Part shown: in pieces, positions 1-8,742 of the stretch
How positions within the stretch are numbered: the stretch's first letter is position 1
Layout of the letters: each line of letters begins with the position of its first letter
Source of the DNA: Arachidicoccus soli
GTDB taxonomy: Bacteria; Bacteroidota; Bacteroidia; Chitinophagales; Chitinophagaceae
Direction: 5' to 3'
DNA: 64,000 nucleotides
Assembly (NCBI RefSeq): GCF_003600625.1
Contig: NZ_CP032489.1
Coordinates: 2,108,001-2,172,000, forward strand
Notes under the pieces: generated by a model
Seen by the model: the letters and a program-made list of their open reading frames with translations, nothing else
What the model was told of the DNA's origin: nothing
Databases searched by the model: none
Translations under genes and position numbers: made by a program

Positions 1-150
1 AAGTGAATCATTGGGAATTTGAGCGATGGTTTTGTTTGCTTGTTGTACACAAAATTCAAGTTCATTTTGAACATCAACTTTTTGAGCATTGCAACTTACT
101 AGAAGTAATACTTGGCTTAAAACAATTGCAAAAAATAATTTATTCTTCAT
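1..150 (-). CDS. Lipoprotein, N-terminal part only; possibly GH88/GH105 unsaturated glycuronyl hydrolase
   Basis: This reading frame starts with ATG at 150 and runs off the left edge, so about 50 residues are visible. It opens with a hydrophobic signal ending in LLLVSC, a lipobox with Cys at about residue 20, so an outer-membrane or periplasmic lipoprotein is expected. The residues that follow (VQQANKTIAQIPNDS) resemble the N-terminal helix of Bacteroidota GH88/GH105 proteins, which remove the 4,5-unsaturated uronic acid that polysaccharide lyases leave on oligosaccharides. That would suit the two lyase-type genes in this locus. The lipoprotein call is seen directly; the GH88 call rests on a short resemblance and is tentative. 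It lies on the same strand as the gene at 275-2188, about 120 bases downstream of it. Confidence 0.5.
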   Translation of the reverse strand, partial: MKNKLFFAIVLSQVLLLVSCNAQKVDVQNELEFCVQQANKTIAQIPNDSL

Positions 151-274
151 TATAACATTCATTTTAATTAGATTGCTAGAGACCAACAATTTAAAATAGG
201 TAGGCAATTTGAATTTAAGATTAGCTGCATTTATGGTAATAAAGGATTAGGGAACCTTACTTTTCATTATTTAA

Positions 275-2188
275 TTATTGGACTACTTTCAGCGCTATTG
301 CTACTCCTCCCGATGCCTCCAAATTAAATTTCAATACACTTTGACTGTTTACGGTTTTCTCTTCTATTGCCACCTTGGTTGTCGTGTTTAAATTCTTGTC
401 ATCTTTATAGATTGTTGCATTATATCTTACATTGGTTGCCAAAAAAGAAAGTGGAATATTTATTGTTCTTGCATTATCATTTGTAATTGCTCCAATAAAC
501 CATTTATCACTTTTTCTCCTGGCAGTAATTATAAATTCTCCAGGAGTGCCGTCTATAATCTTTGTTTCGTCCCAAGTAGTAGGCATCTCTTTCCAGAATT
601 GTAACTCTTTCTCTCCGTGATACATGGAAGGATTATCATACCAATAAAGCGTTTGAATTGGGCTATAGTAAATAACGCCTAATGCTAATTGATGTGCATG
701 CGTTGTTTTTATACGTTTATCAAAATAGCAAATCGTATAATCTGCCGGCCCAGCAATAAATCTTGTAAAAGGGAGTATTGTATTATGTGTGGCATCAGGC
801 ATTTCTTCATTACCCCTGATGCCTTCTGCAGTCATTAAATTAGGCCATGTACACTGCTCTCCTGTTGGACGCCAGTCATCGTGAATATCAACCATAATAT
901 CATTTTGCGCTGCCTGCCTAATGGCTCTTTCCAACCAGGTTGTCCATCTATGAGACCCGTTTTGTACAAAGCCAAATTTAACGCCCTTTATCCCCCATTG
1001 TTTATAAACACGGAACAGCGAGTCTGATTGTGCCAGTAAGGCTTGTTGGTTCACATATAACCAAACGCCAATCCCCTTAGATTCCCCATATTTAATAATC
1101 TCTGGCATATCCAATGGTGCAACGACTTTGGTTGCATCGGAATTAAAAGAAAACGCAGGCCCATACCATTTCCAGTCGAAAAGAATATATTGCAATCCTT
1201 GCTGAGCAGCAAAATCAATATATTTTTTAGCTTCATCAGTCGTTTGGGTCATTACTCTTATCATCTTCCCTGGATTTATCCAGCTTGTATTTTTTATCTT
1301 ATTAGGAGGATTAAGATTAAGAATTAAATTATCATTTTCAATAAGCTCTCCAGGCTTATTGGCGACCATTATAACCCGCCAAGGTGTTGCCACAGGAGAA
1401 ATTAATTGAGCAGCACCATCCATAGATGTTTCAAATGTATTTGGTTGGGTCGCGCTTAACTTAAATTTTGTGCGTGCATAATTGGTCATAGCTGCTTCTG
1501 TTAAGCACATATAAAGACCATTCGACAATTGCAAGGTTAATGGTCGCTCGCTTTCGTCACTCCAGTTCTTTAATGGCAATAATCGATAAGGAGCCTGGGC
1601 CCAATTTGCCACCCAAGCCTTTGTATTAGCAGGTAAGGAAAAAGTTGTATTTTCTGAAATGATATTGTAATAAGTTCCCTTACTGTTTTCAGGGAAAAAA
1701 TACCGAAATGCAATACCTTGATTATAGGCGTGAATCTCCACATCCATTAAATAAATGGGGTTATCGTCTTTTATCAAATGGATAGTTATCGCATTATAAT
1801 TGTCTCTAATTGAATCTTGTTCCCCACAAACAGGTGTCCAAGCAGTGTCTAAAGAACTATATGCTACATTTATTATTTTAAGATTTTCACACCAATCTTT
1901 ATGCTTATCTACCTTCAGTGCCATCGCTTCTTCAGATAGGTGATTGTCCATATTAATATCCATCACAGAAGGCTTAATGACCAATTGATTGTTGAACTCA
2001 ACTTCATAATACATGGTTCGCTTTCCATTAGCATTTTCGAGCTGATAAAACTGGATAGACAAATGTTTATCTGGGGATTGAATCTTATATTTTTCTGATT
2101 TGTGGATAGAATCTGCTTTAGCATTTCCCAAAAGAAAAAAACATAGAAGCCCTAAGAACGTCTTATTTAAAATAGAAATTTTATTCAT
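275..2188 (-). CDS. Glycoside hydrolase family 97 (alpha-glucosidase/alpha-galactosidase type), secreted
   Basis: A 637-residue protein with a signal peptide (hydrophobic 10-22, AKA cleavage site near 25). It has the N-terminal beta-sandwich of GH97 (about 35-290), the (beta/alpha)8 catalytic domain (about 300-560, with DWKWYGP at 338-344 and RPTGEQCTWPN at 440-450), and a C-terminal beta domain. GH97 enzymes remove alpha-linked glucose or galactose in the periplasm. Retaining members have an Asp nucleophile in a VKxDF-like strand. Here that strand reads VKFGF with Gly at 406, as in inverting SusB-like members, and the later motif is HDD (436-438) where I recall HEA in SusB. An inverting enzyme or an altered active site is therefore inferred. 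It is the penultimate visible gene of the PUL that starts at susC (16773). The family call is firm; the substrate is not. Confidence 0.9.
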   Translation of the reverse strand: MNKISILNKTFLGLLCFFLLGNAKADSIHKSEKYKIQSPDKHLSIQFYQLENANGKRTMYYEVEFNNQLVIKPSVMDINMDNHLSEEAMALKVDKHKDWCENLKIINVAYSSLDTAWTPVCGEQDSIRDNYNAITIHLIKDDNPIYLMDVEIHAYNQGIAFRYFFPENSKGTYYNIISENTTFSLPANTKAWVANWAQAPYRLLPLKNWSDESERPLTLQLSNGLYMCLTEAAMTNYARTKFKLSATQPNTFETSMDGAAQLISPVATPWRVIMVANKPGELIENDNLILNLNPPNKIKNTSWINPGKMIRVMTQTTDEAKKYIDFAAQQGLQYILFDWKWYGPAFSFNSDATKVVAPLDMPEIIKYGESKGIGVWLYVNQQALLAQSDSLFRVYKQWGIKGVKFGFVQNGSHRWTTWLERAIRQAAQNDIMVDIHDDWRPTGEQCTWPNLMTAEGIRGNEEMPDATHNTILPFTRFIAGPADYTICYFDKRIKTTHAHQLALGVIYYSPIQTLYWYDNPSMYHGEKELQFWKEMPTTWDETKIIDGTPGEFIITARRKSDKWFIGAITNDNARTINIPLSFLATNVRYNATIYKDDKNLNTTTKVAIEEKTVNSQSVLKFNLEASGGVAIALKVVQ

Positions 2189-2342
2189 CTAGCTATATTT
2201 ATATAGTTCAAATAATAGTTTAAAGTCATTCATGAAGTTGTTTTAAATTATTTTAAAATCCCTATTCTAGTCCATCTTGCGATGAACCGTCTTTTGCATT
2301 TGTTCCTACCAAAATAATGAAGGGCTTTGCGTTCGTATCATT

Positions 2343-4340
2343 TTATTTATCGCTTATGGATATATTTTTAAAATTAATTGTAGTTCCTATTTCATTTTTA
2401 CCCGAGCTACATAATATACCTGCATCAACATTTTTAGATATTTTATTTTTTATAAAGCCTATCTGAGACCAGTCAATGCCGTCTTTAGAATAAAAACCCA
2501 TAAAATTATTTCCTATTCTTTTCAGCCTTAACCAAATACTTCCTGTCATTCTTCCATAGGTAACAATACTACTGTCGCCATTCAATAAAACAGAAGAATA
2601 AGGTTTGTTTGAATTATCTTTAAAAAGACTTATCTGCCAATTGGGTAGTTCAATATCTCTTGTAGATATGGGTTGTAGAATCAAACTAATATTCTTGTTT
2701 TTTGAATCCTTAAATCTTAGTCCAAATGAGGAAAATTGTGAACTCAATTGTGGAATATATTCTATTGTAATAACTGCATTTCCAAGTAAATTTTTGTTTA
2801 TAAAAACTCCATGAAAATCACTTGAATCTAATCCAATGCCTTTGGCATTTATTGTAAGTTCGTTATTACTGTAATAAGACTTACAAGACAAATTTTTCTG
2901 ATTCAAACTCACGCTTGTCCATCCGTCAGGTAAGCCGGAAGTAACGGTCACAGCAGAAGAAAAATCTCCCTGAATATCTTTATTGCCGGCATTTATACGA
3001 TAATGATACACTACTCCTTTCACCACATTTTTATCCACAAAAGATTCGCTGCGAATATCTTTAGCTATTGTTTTATAATCACTTTTCTTATCGCTTGATC
3101 GCTCAATAGTATAACTTTTGGCATTTCTTACTTTAACCCAAAATAATTTTACTTCGTTATTGTCTCCTTTTGCAATTATCCCTCTTGGAATAGTAAGTTT
3201 TATAGGTTCATTCATCACCTTAATATTATCAGCAAATTGGGTATATAAAAGGTTGCCAAAACCAATGTGATCCGCACCCGGCAAACCCTGTCCTTCAGGT
3301 GCTATTTTTTTTGAAGCCAAAGCAAGATAAGGAGTTGGAATACCCTTCAATATATGGTAATGATTATAGACCTCTGCATAAATCGCCCTTAGCTGTCCTC
3401 TTCCTTTGTCTGAAATATGAGCGTGAAAATATTTCCCGGTTCTATCCAATTTGGGCGTATAGTTTACAGAGTTCCCTAAATTATATTTTGCAGTATATTC
3501 AAATCCCTTAAGCAATCTATTGTTGGCAAATGCATACAAATCTAATCCTTGTGTCCAAGCCATTTCGCAACAATCTGCCAAATGCGCCAACCCCAATTGT
3601 GTGTGCTGTTGGTCTCTTCCACTTTCCTGACATTCGCCATCTGGATAAATATAATTGTAAATACATCCATCTCCTGATCCATCAATGTAATAATTTAATG
3701 CACGATCAAAAATTGCCTGATTATTACAAAAAACACCAATTGCCATCATTGTTTTTTCGGCTGCACCATCCCAATTTCCGTTGGCAAAAGGAGCAAAGTT
3801 TTCTATTACCGGATAAATTACCTTCTCAAAATGTTGCTCTGTTATTGCAATATCTTGTTGTTTCCATCCTGCATTTGAATAACGCAACAATTCAGCTGCA
3901 TTTACCATTTTAAAAGGACCTAACCCTGCCATCAATACTGCATCTTTACCAGTAATTGATTGCAATGTTTTTGACCACGCATTTACAATCTCTATAGCCT
4001 TGTTCGCATACACTTGTTTATTCGTTAATATCCACATTATAGCATTCTGAAAAGCTGCATTTGCATCTGCATCATACACACTTTGACCAACAGAGGGATT
4101 GCGGCCAACCATTTTCAATGGTCCTTTCATTTTATAGGTCGCTTGCGATTCTGCATTTTTTTCAAACAAAATAAAGTCTGTATAAGTGGGATTTTCTTTC
4201 AAAGCAATTTGTTGCTTCATTCGAGCAATACCCTCTTGGCTTAGCAATAAACCAGGATGCACAAATTTTTGTGCTGAAATATTGTTTACAAGTACCATCA
4301 AGCATCCGCACAATAAAATATTCTTAACAATTCGCATCAT
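2343..4340 (-). CDS. Secreted alginate-lyase-fold polysaccharide lyase with C-terminal FN3 and beta-sandwich domains
   Basis: A 665-residue protein with a signal peptide (cleavage near ISAQ, 21-24). Residues about 25-370 form an alpha-helical alginate-lyase-type domain (PF05426 type). Visible signatures are FVHPGLL (26-32), NGNWDGAAEKTMMAIG (187-202) and QESGRDQQHTQLGL (238-251). A fibronectin III-like segment (about 380-468) and a C-terminal beta-sandwich of about 190 residues (DUF1349-like, possibly carbohydrate binding) follow. Enzymes of this fold cleave uronic-acid polysaccharides by beta-elimination; related families include alginate and glucuronan lyases, and the sequence alone does not choose between them. 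A second lyase of the same fold lies at 8743-10011. The start at 4340 is the first of two consecutive ATG codons. An imperfect tandem copy of the gene start lies just upstream. Confidence 0.82.
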   Translation of the reverse strand: MMRIVKNILLCGCLMVLVNNISAQKFVHPGLLLSQEGIARMKQQIALKENPTYTDFILFEKNAESQATYKMKGPLKMVGRNPSVGQSVYDADANAAFQNAIMWILTNKQVYANKAIEIVNAWSKTLQSITGKDAVLMAGLGPFKMVNAAELLRYSNAGWKQQDIAITEQHFEKVIYPVIENFAPFANGNWDGAAEKTMMAIGVFCNNQAIFDRALNYYIDGSGDGCIYNYIYPDGECQESGRDQQHTQLGLAHLADCCEMAWTQGLDLYAFANNRLLKGFEYTAKYNLGNSVNYTPKLDRTGKYFHAHISDKGRGQLRAIYAEVYNHYHILKGIPTPYLALASKKIAPEGQGLPGADHIGFGNLLYTQFADNIKVMNEPIKLTIPRGIIAKGDNNEVKLFWVKVRNAKSYTIERSSDKKSDYKTIAKDIRSESFVDKNVVKGVVYHYRINAGNKDIQGDFSSAVTVTSGLPDGWTSVSLNQKNLSCKSYYSNNELTINAKGIGLDSSDFHGVFINKNLLGNAVITIEYIPQLSSQFSSFGLRFKDSKNKNISLILQPISTRDIELPNWQISLFKDNSNKPYSSVLLNGDSSIVTYGRMTGSIWLRLKRIGNNFMGFYSKDGIDWSQIGFIKNKISKNVDAGILCSSGKNEIGTTINFKNISISDK

Positions 4341-4468
4341 CTTAATGTTGTTTTATTTTAATTCTTTATTTATTCTAACAAAATACATCATGCTTGCACA
4401 CAATAAAATTTTTATAATAAATCGTATCACCATGAGGCTCTTTTATTTTAATAATTTATTTATTCTAA
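4302..4468. repeat. Imperfect tandem duplication (90-base period) over the lyase gene start
   Basis: Positions 4301-4380 and 4391-4470 align without gaps at a 90-base offset. I count 61 of 80 identical bases, including an unbroken ttttatttta at 4351 and 4441. The first copy covers the first codons of the lyase gene (start at 4340) and its leader. The second copy lies in the leader and still encodes, on the minus strand, a decayed signal-peptide-like start (MVIRFIIKILLC) in a 27-codon frame that stops before the real ATG. A slipped or unequal duplication of the gene start is the simplest reading. Confidence 0.6.
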
Positions 4469-6101
4469 AATAATCTACATCCACATAACCGGCATCATTG
4501 GTTTTAGCATCTCTTGTGCAGAATAGTCCCATTTTAGCACCTATCCATTTCCCTAGTGTTGCTTGGAATTTACCTGCGAGATAATTAAAATGGTTACCAT
4601 CAAGACTATAACCGAATTTGCAGACACCATCTTTATAAACTTGAACTCTAAGGAATATAGTGTTACTATTTAATTTAAGAATATTGCTTTCCCGCTCTGG
4701 CTGATTATTTGCTGCATCTATACAAGTTGTGTACACTAAATAATTTCCATCTTTTTCACTTTTAATAGCCAGATCTGCATAGCTCATTCCCATTATAACA
4801 ATGCCCGCTTTTTCATTGGTTATATCTGTATTAGGATGAAATGAGATTTTAGTATCAGCCTGAAAGATTTCTGCTGGAAATTTTTGCAGTAAAACATTTG
4901 GCGTATTCCAAAGATTATTTGTGACAGATGAGTCTGGGTTTTGATAAGAATATAGTCTCAAACACCCATCAGAACCATTCATAAAATACCAATAGGGTTT
5001 AGGATTGGCTTGCCATTGCCACTGGATACCTAAAGCGCCTTCGTTAAACTCATCAGATTCCTGCGGATTATTAATAGGGTAAATTTTGTCAACATTCGGT
5101 TTCTTATAAGTAGCTACCGGTTCTCCTTTTCCGTCTCCATTTTTATCTATTCCTATTACTGGCCAATTGTTTAACCATTTCATAGGTTCTAAGCAGGTCA
5201 CTCTTCCATAAGCACCCCTATCTTGAAAATGAATAAACCAGTTTTCTCCCGTTTGCGTTGTAACCCATGCACCTTGATGAGGGCCATTGATGTTTGTACT
5301 CCCTTGATCCATCACCACTTTTCTTTCGTATGGGCCATAAATATTTTCTGACCTAAGTACCAACTGCCATCCGGTAGGTACGCCACCTGCAGGTGCAAAA
5401 ATATAATAATAGCCATTGCGCTTATAAAGCTTCGGGCCCTCTATTGTGGGATCCTTTTGATGACCATCATAAACAATCTGACCTTGATTAATAATCTTAG
5501 TACCTTCTTTGTTCATTTCCTGTATTAGTAAAATACTTTTTATACTTGCCCTGCTTCCTGCAAATGCATGTATAAGATAAGCCCTTCCATTATCATCCCA
5601 AAATGGGCAAGGGTCAATAATCCCTTTGCCACTTTCTATAAGCAATGGCTTTGACCATGGGCCACCAATTAATTTTGATTTTATCATGTAAATACCAAAG
5701 TCCGGGTCGGGGTAATAAATATAAAACTCATTGTTATGATATCGAATCGCAGGAGCCCATACTCCATTGCCATGCTGTGGTTTATCAAAAATATTATAGG
5801 GAGGTTGTCTAGTTAAAGCATGTGCGATAATAGACCAGTTGACTAAATCTTTGGAGTGCAATATAGGAAGTCCTGGAACGGCATCGAAACTAGAAGCAAC
5901 TAAATAATAATCACTCCCGACTCTAATAGCATCCGGATCTGAATAGTCTGCAAATATTATCGGATTTTTATAATAGCCATTACCTAAATCTGGAGACCAT
6001 ACCTTAGAAATGTTGTTTGTTTGTCCATCAGTTTTAAACGACATTGAAAAAAGGCAACTGAAAATTATAGCTATTTTTTTAAGAGGATGCATATTAAACA
6101 T
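4443..6101 (-). CDS. Glycoside hydrolase family 43 with C-terminal beta-sandwich (beta-xylosidase/alpha-L-arabinofuranosidase type)
   Basis: A 552-residue protein with an N-terminal hydrophobic signal. The five-bladed propeller of GH43 covers about 45-340. Its three acidic residues are visible: Asp55 in DYSDPDA (general base), Asp163 in IIDPCPFWDD (pKa modulator) and Glu221 in TIEGPKL (general acid). The C-terminal part (about 345-552) is the GH43_C2-like beta-sandwich seen in two-domain beta-xylosidases and arabinosidases. The motif VPGLPILHSKDLVNW is typical of exo-acting beta-xylosidase-like subfamilies. The enzyme should trim xylose or arabinose from oligosaccharides in the periplasm. It lies 21 bases downstream of the ROK kinase stop codon and is probably co-transcribed with it. 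ATG at 6092 is an alternative start. Confidence 0.9.
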   Translation of the reverse strand: MFNMHPLKKIAIIFSCLFSMSFKTDGQTNNISKVWSPDLGNGYYKNPIIFADYSDPDAIRVGSDYYLVASSFDAVPGLPILHSKDLVNWSIIAHALTRQPPYNIFDKPQHGNGVWAPAIRYHNNEFYIYYPDPDFGIYMIKSKLIGGPWSKPLLIESGKGIIDPCPFWDDNGRAYLIHAFAGSRASIKSILLIQEMNKEGTKIINQGQIVYDGHQKDPTIEGPKLYKRNGYYYIFAPAGGVPTGWQLVLRSENIYGPYERKVVMDQGSTNINGPHQGAWVTTQTGENWFIHFQDRGAYGRVTCLEPMKWLNNWPVIGIDKNGDGKGEPVATYKKPNVDKIYPINNPQESDEFNEGALGIQWQWQANPKPYWYFMNGSDGCLRLYSYQNPDSSVTNNLWNTPNVLLQKFPAEIFQADTKISFHPNTDITNEKAGIVIMGMSYADLAIKSEKDGNYLVYTTCIDAANNQPERESNILKLNSNTIFLRVQVYKDGVCKFGYSLDGNHFNYLAGKFQATLGKWIGAKMGLFCTRDAKTNDAGYVDVDYFRINKLLK

Positions 6102-6122
6102 TAAATTATAAGAATGTACAAA

Positions 6123-7016
6123 CTAAATCTGATCGACCTTTTTACTTTCATGTAAACAGGCGCCTCCAATAAGAGCAGCTTTTTCCCCCAAAGTCGCTTT
6201 TACTATTCTAGGCAAAGTCGCTATTGAGTTAGAAATTAGTTTAATTGTCTCAGGAATAAACAAATCCCAGCTTTGAATAATATTTCCACCAATAACAAGT
6301 ATTTGAGGTTCCTCTTGCTGAATAAATTTAGTCAGGAACCAAGCCAAATCATGACTGAATTTATGAAATGTTTTTAAAGCATTTTCATCTCCTTTATTTG
6401 CCAAATCTGCTATTTCTTCTGCATCCATTAATTTTGTACCAGTCAACTCAAAGTAATTACGTAAAAGCCCTCTAGTAGAAACAGACTCTTCAATAATTTC
6501 ACCCTTATATTCAGTGATGCTAAGTTCTGCATCCCATGTTTTATTATAATGAGAAATAGCAGAGCCCAATCCTGTTCCTAATGTTATTCCTATTACATCT
6601 ACAAAACCCACAGCGGCTCCACAAAACATTTCACCTTCCAAAAAAGCTTCTGCGTCATTTCGAAAAAGTATATTTTGTGGTTCGAGTTCCAATCTTTCAG
6701 CCAAAATATTTCTTACGTTTAGATTGTATAATGCCTCATATTTGTCAAACCCTTTTATCCTTGAAATGCCTTCATCATAAAGGAAAGGTCCTGGCATAGC
6801 AAAACCTATTTTATCAATTTTCCCCTTGCAGTGTGCTCTTAAATCATTTATTGCATCAATCCAAATATCAAAAATATCTTCAGCAGCTGCGTGGCAATTT
6901 ACTCTTCTTCTAATGATAGAATCATTCAAAAGTTCACGATTGTTCAAATCTATTAAACCTGCTGTGATATGCGAACCCCCAATATCTATTCCCGCAACCA
7001 CCTTTTTCTCAATCAT
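6123..7016 (-). CDS. ROK-family sugar kinase
   Basis: The chosen ATG at 7016 gives 297 residues; an upstream TTG (7046) would add ten residues that do not belong to the family core. The N-terminal phosphate-binding loop VAGIDIGGSHITAG, the mid-protein GITLGTGLGSA motif and the ILVIGGNI strand are those of ROK kinases (glucokinase, fructokinase or N-acetylglucosamine kinase type), which phosphorylate a hexose with ATP in the cytoplasm. The usual ROK zinc motif (CxCGxxGC) is absent: the segment after the GTGLG motif carries no such cysteines. Substrate choice is therefore open. The gene lies between GH43 and the GH28-like gene, and probably phosphorylates a monosaccharide freed by this locus. 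Confidence 0.87.
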   Translation of the reverse strand: MIEKKVVAGIDIGGSHITAGLIDLNNRELLNDSIIRRRVNCHAAAEDIFDIWIDAINDLRAHCKGKIDKIGFAMPGPFLYDEGISRIKGFDKYEALYNLNVRNILAERLELEPQNILFRNDAEAFLEGEMFCGAAVGFVDVIGITLGTGLGSAISHYNKTWDAELSITEYKGEIIEESVSTRGLLRNYFELTGTKLMDAEEIADLANKGDENALKTFHKFSHDLAWFLTKFIQQEEPQILVIGGNIIQSWDLFIPETIKLISNSIATLPRIVKATLGEKAALIGGACLHESKKVDQI

Positions 7017-7051
7017 ATTTTTAATAATATTTTTCTGGTTTTCCAATTGTT

Positions 7052-8512
7052 TTAATTAAATTTTACCCCTTCAACATGCTCCCCAACAAAGAACCTTGCC
7101 ATATCAGAAGTTTTGTACCAAGCCGGTTTACCGGGCATATCATCTGTAATTTTCAACCCGTTAATGTGAAGATTGTCAAATGTTATGTTCCTAATCATTC
7201 TTGAACTATCATAACCCGCAATAATGGAGAGTTCTGAATGGCTTCCATTATAAGTGATGTTTTTAAACAATACATTTTCTATCCCGTCTCCCGGCGCTTT
7301 ATTATATTTTCTGTTGAAGTAAACACGAAGGTTTACCAATTGCCCCCTTCTAAAATCTTCTACGCGGATATTTTCAAACCGCACATTTTGCACAAAATTT
7401 TTGTCTCCTGCATCTATGCTCATGCATCCCTGATAATCCACCTGCATTTCATTGTGATCAAGAATGTCTATATTTTTATATTCAATATTCTGTAATGTAT
7501 CCGGATCGTCAACATTTCCATGGGTACCTATCAGAATCGGATGTGCTAAATCAGCCCAAAGCGTTGAGTTTTGCATCGTGATATGGTTGCACCCTCCCAC
7601 AAATCCCAATCGTGTTCCATATACGGTAGTGCAGTCATCAGAATTACGACAGAAGACTCCGTCAAATAGTACATTATTACTGGCGAAAACATTCATTCCA
7701 TCCCCCCATCCGTAATAGCTGATTGCCTTTACATTCCTAATAGTCACACTATCTGATCCTCCTGTAGCACATTGTGTACAAACAATGCCTTCCACAGTAA
7801 TATTTTTTGAATAAGCTATATGGACACCCATTTTTACAGAAGGAGCTATCATGCCTCTGCCAAGCAATTTGGCATTGTGTACATGGTCAAAAAGCACCTG
7901 CCCCATTAACACAGCACCACCCGCTAGAAATACTGTTTTATTTGAAGGGACATATAGTTTACCATCTTTCAAATAGTGAATACCAGGACCAAAATATATT
8001 AAACTAGTGTCATTTTTATCAGGGACAAATTTTTCTATGGGATTAGCAAAAAGGTGAAGATTATGAAAAATATCGCCATTGACTTCTACTGAAAGATTGC
8101 TTGGCTCCGATAATTTAAAATATAAGGTATTTCCTTTTATCTCATGCTTAATATCATAAGACAAAGGCCTAATTCTGGCATTTTTAATTTTCCCTTTATT
8201 GTATGTTACAGCTACCTCAACCTTGCCAGAAAAATCAAAACTGCACAGGGAGGCATTTTCTACATGATTGTATGCACCGCGCACATCATCAACCTTTACA
8301 TTATATCCATATAAATCATGCCAAGTTCCGCCAGGCTTTCGCACTTTGACACTAAAATCATTATTTTTTATTGACTCAACAGAAGGTGAAGGCGAAGGGT
8401 AAATCACCAATTCTTGTCCTTTTAAATTCAAACAAATACTCAGGTATAAAATTGTGAACAATGCGATTGTTTTACAATGAATATTTATTGTTAATTTCTT
8501 GGATTTAATCAT
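7052..8512 (-). CDS. Secreted right-handed beta-helix glycosidase, GH28-like (polygalacturonase-type)
   Basis: Start taken at the ATG at 8512 (486 residues); a TTG at 8545 would only add an unlikely leader before the hydrophobic signal (KTIALFTILYLSICLN). After an N-terminal beta-sandwich (about 35-160) comes a parallel beta-helix with repeated NITxxN-type turns. GH28-like active-site elements can be read: GDGMNV, then NSDDCTTVYG with the paired Asp, and a GTHGNV turn in the position of the GSHG loop. GH28 enzymes hydrolyse galacturonan or rhamnogalacturonan backbones, but divergent members act on other glycans, including dextranase-like GH49 relatives. It is the gene before the ROK kinase in the transcript (35-base gap). 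The beta-helix fold is firm; the substrate is not. Confidence 0.75.
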   Translation of the reverse strand: MIKSKKLTINIHCKTIALFTILYLSICLNLKGQELVIYPSPSPSVESIKNNDFSVKVRKPGGTWHDLYGYNVKVDDVRGAYNHVENASLCSFDFSGKVEVAVTYNKGKIKNARIRPLSYDIKHEIKGNTLYFKLSEPSNLSVEVNGDIFHNLHLFANPIEKFVPDKNDTSLIYFGPGIHYLKDGKLYVPSNKTVFLAGGAVLMGQVLFDHVHNAKLLGRGMIAPSVKMGVHIAYSKNITVEGIVCTQCATGGSDSVTIRNVKAISYYGWGDGMNVFASNNVLFDGVFCRNSDDCTTVYGTRLGFVGGCNHITMQNSTLWADLAHPILIGTHGNVDDPDTLQNIEYKNIDILDHNEMQVDYQGCMSIDAGDKNFVQNVRFENIRVEDFRRGQLVNLRVYFNRKYNKAPGDGIENVLFKNITYNGSHSELSIIAGYDSSRMIRNITFDNLHINGLKITDDMPGKPAWYKTSDMARFFVGEHVEGVKFN

Positions 8513-8599
8513 CCTTTTAAAATTTATAGCAATTTGAAAATTCAAGTTTTTTATTTTGTTATTCTATTCTATATATTCTATCCATTGGTTAGAAAATGA

Positions 8600-8617
8600 T
8601 ACAATATGGATATTGTA
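8600..8617. promoter_or_regulatory. Inverted repeat between lyase lipoprotein and GH28-like gene
   Basis: tacaatat and atattgta form a perfect 8-base inverted repeat around GG. It sits in the 230-base gap upstream of the GH28-like start (8512). It could be a regulator site or a weak hairpin; no T-tract follows on the minus strand, so a terminator is unlikely. Confidence 0.3.
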
Positions 8618-8742
8618 CAATGTTTATAGGTTACTATTTAATAATTAACAAAAGAAAATCCAAGAAAGTTGCATCAGTAAAATATACTTAGTTCTCCTTT
8701 AAAATAAATACTATGTTTTGCTTAAAACTTTGGTATAAAGAA

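Noticed and set aside
3530-3913. A 127-codon plus-strand open frame inside the lyase gene
   Set aside because: It is antisense to well-conserved lyase motifs and has no protein-like features of its own.
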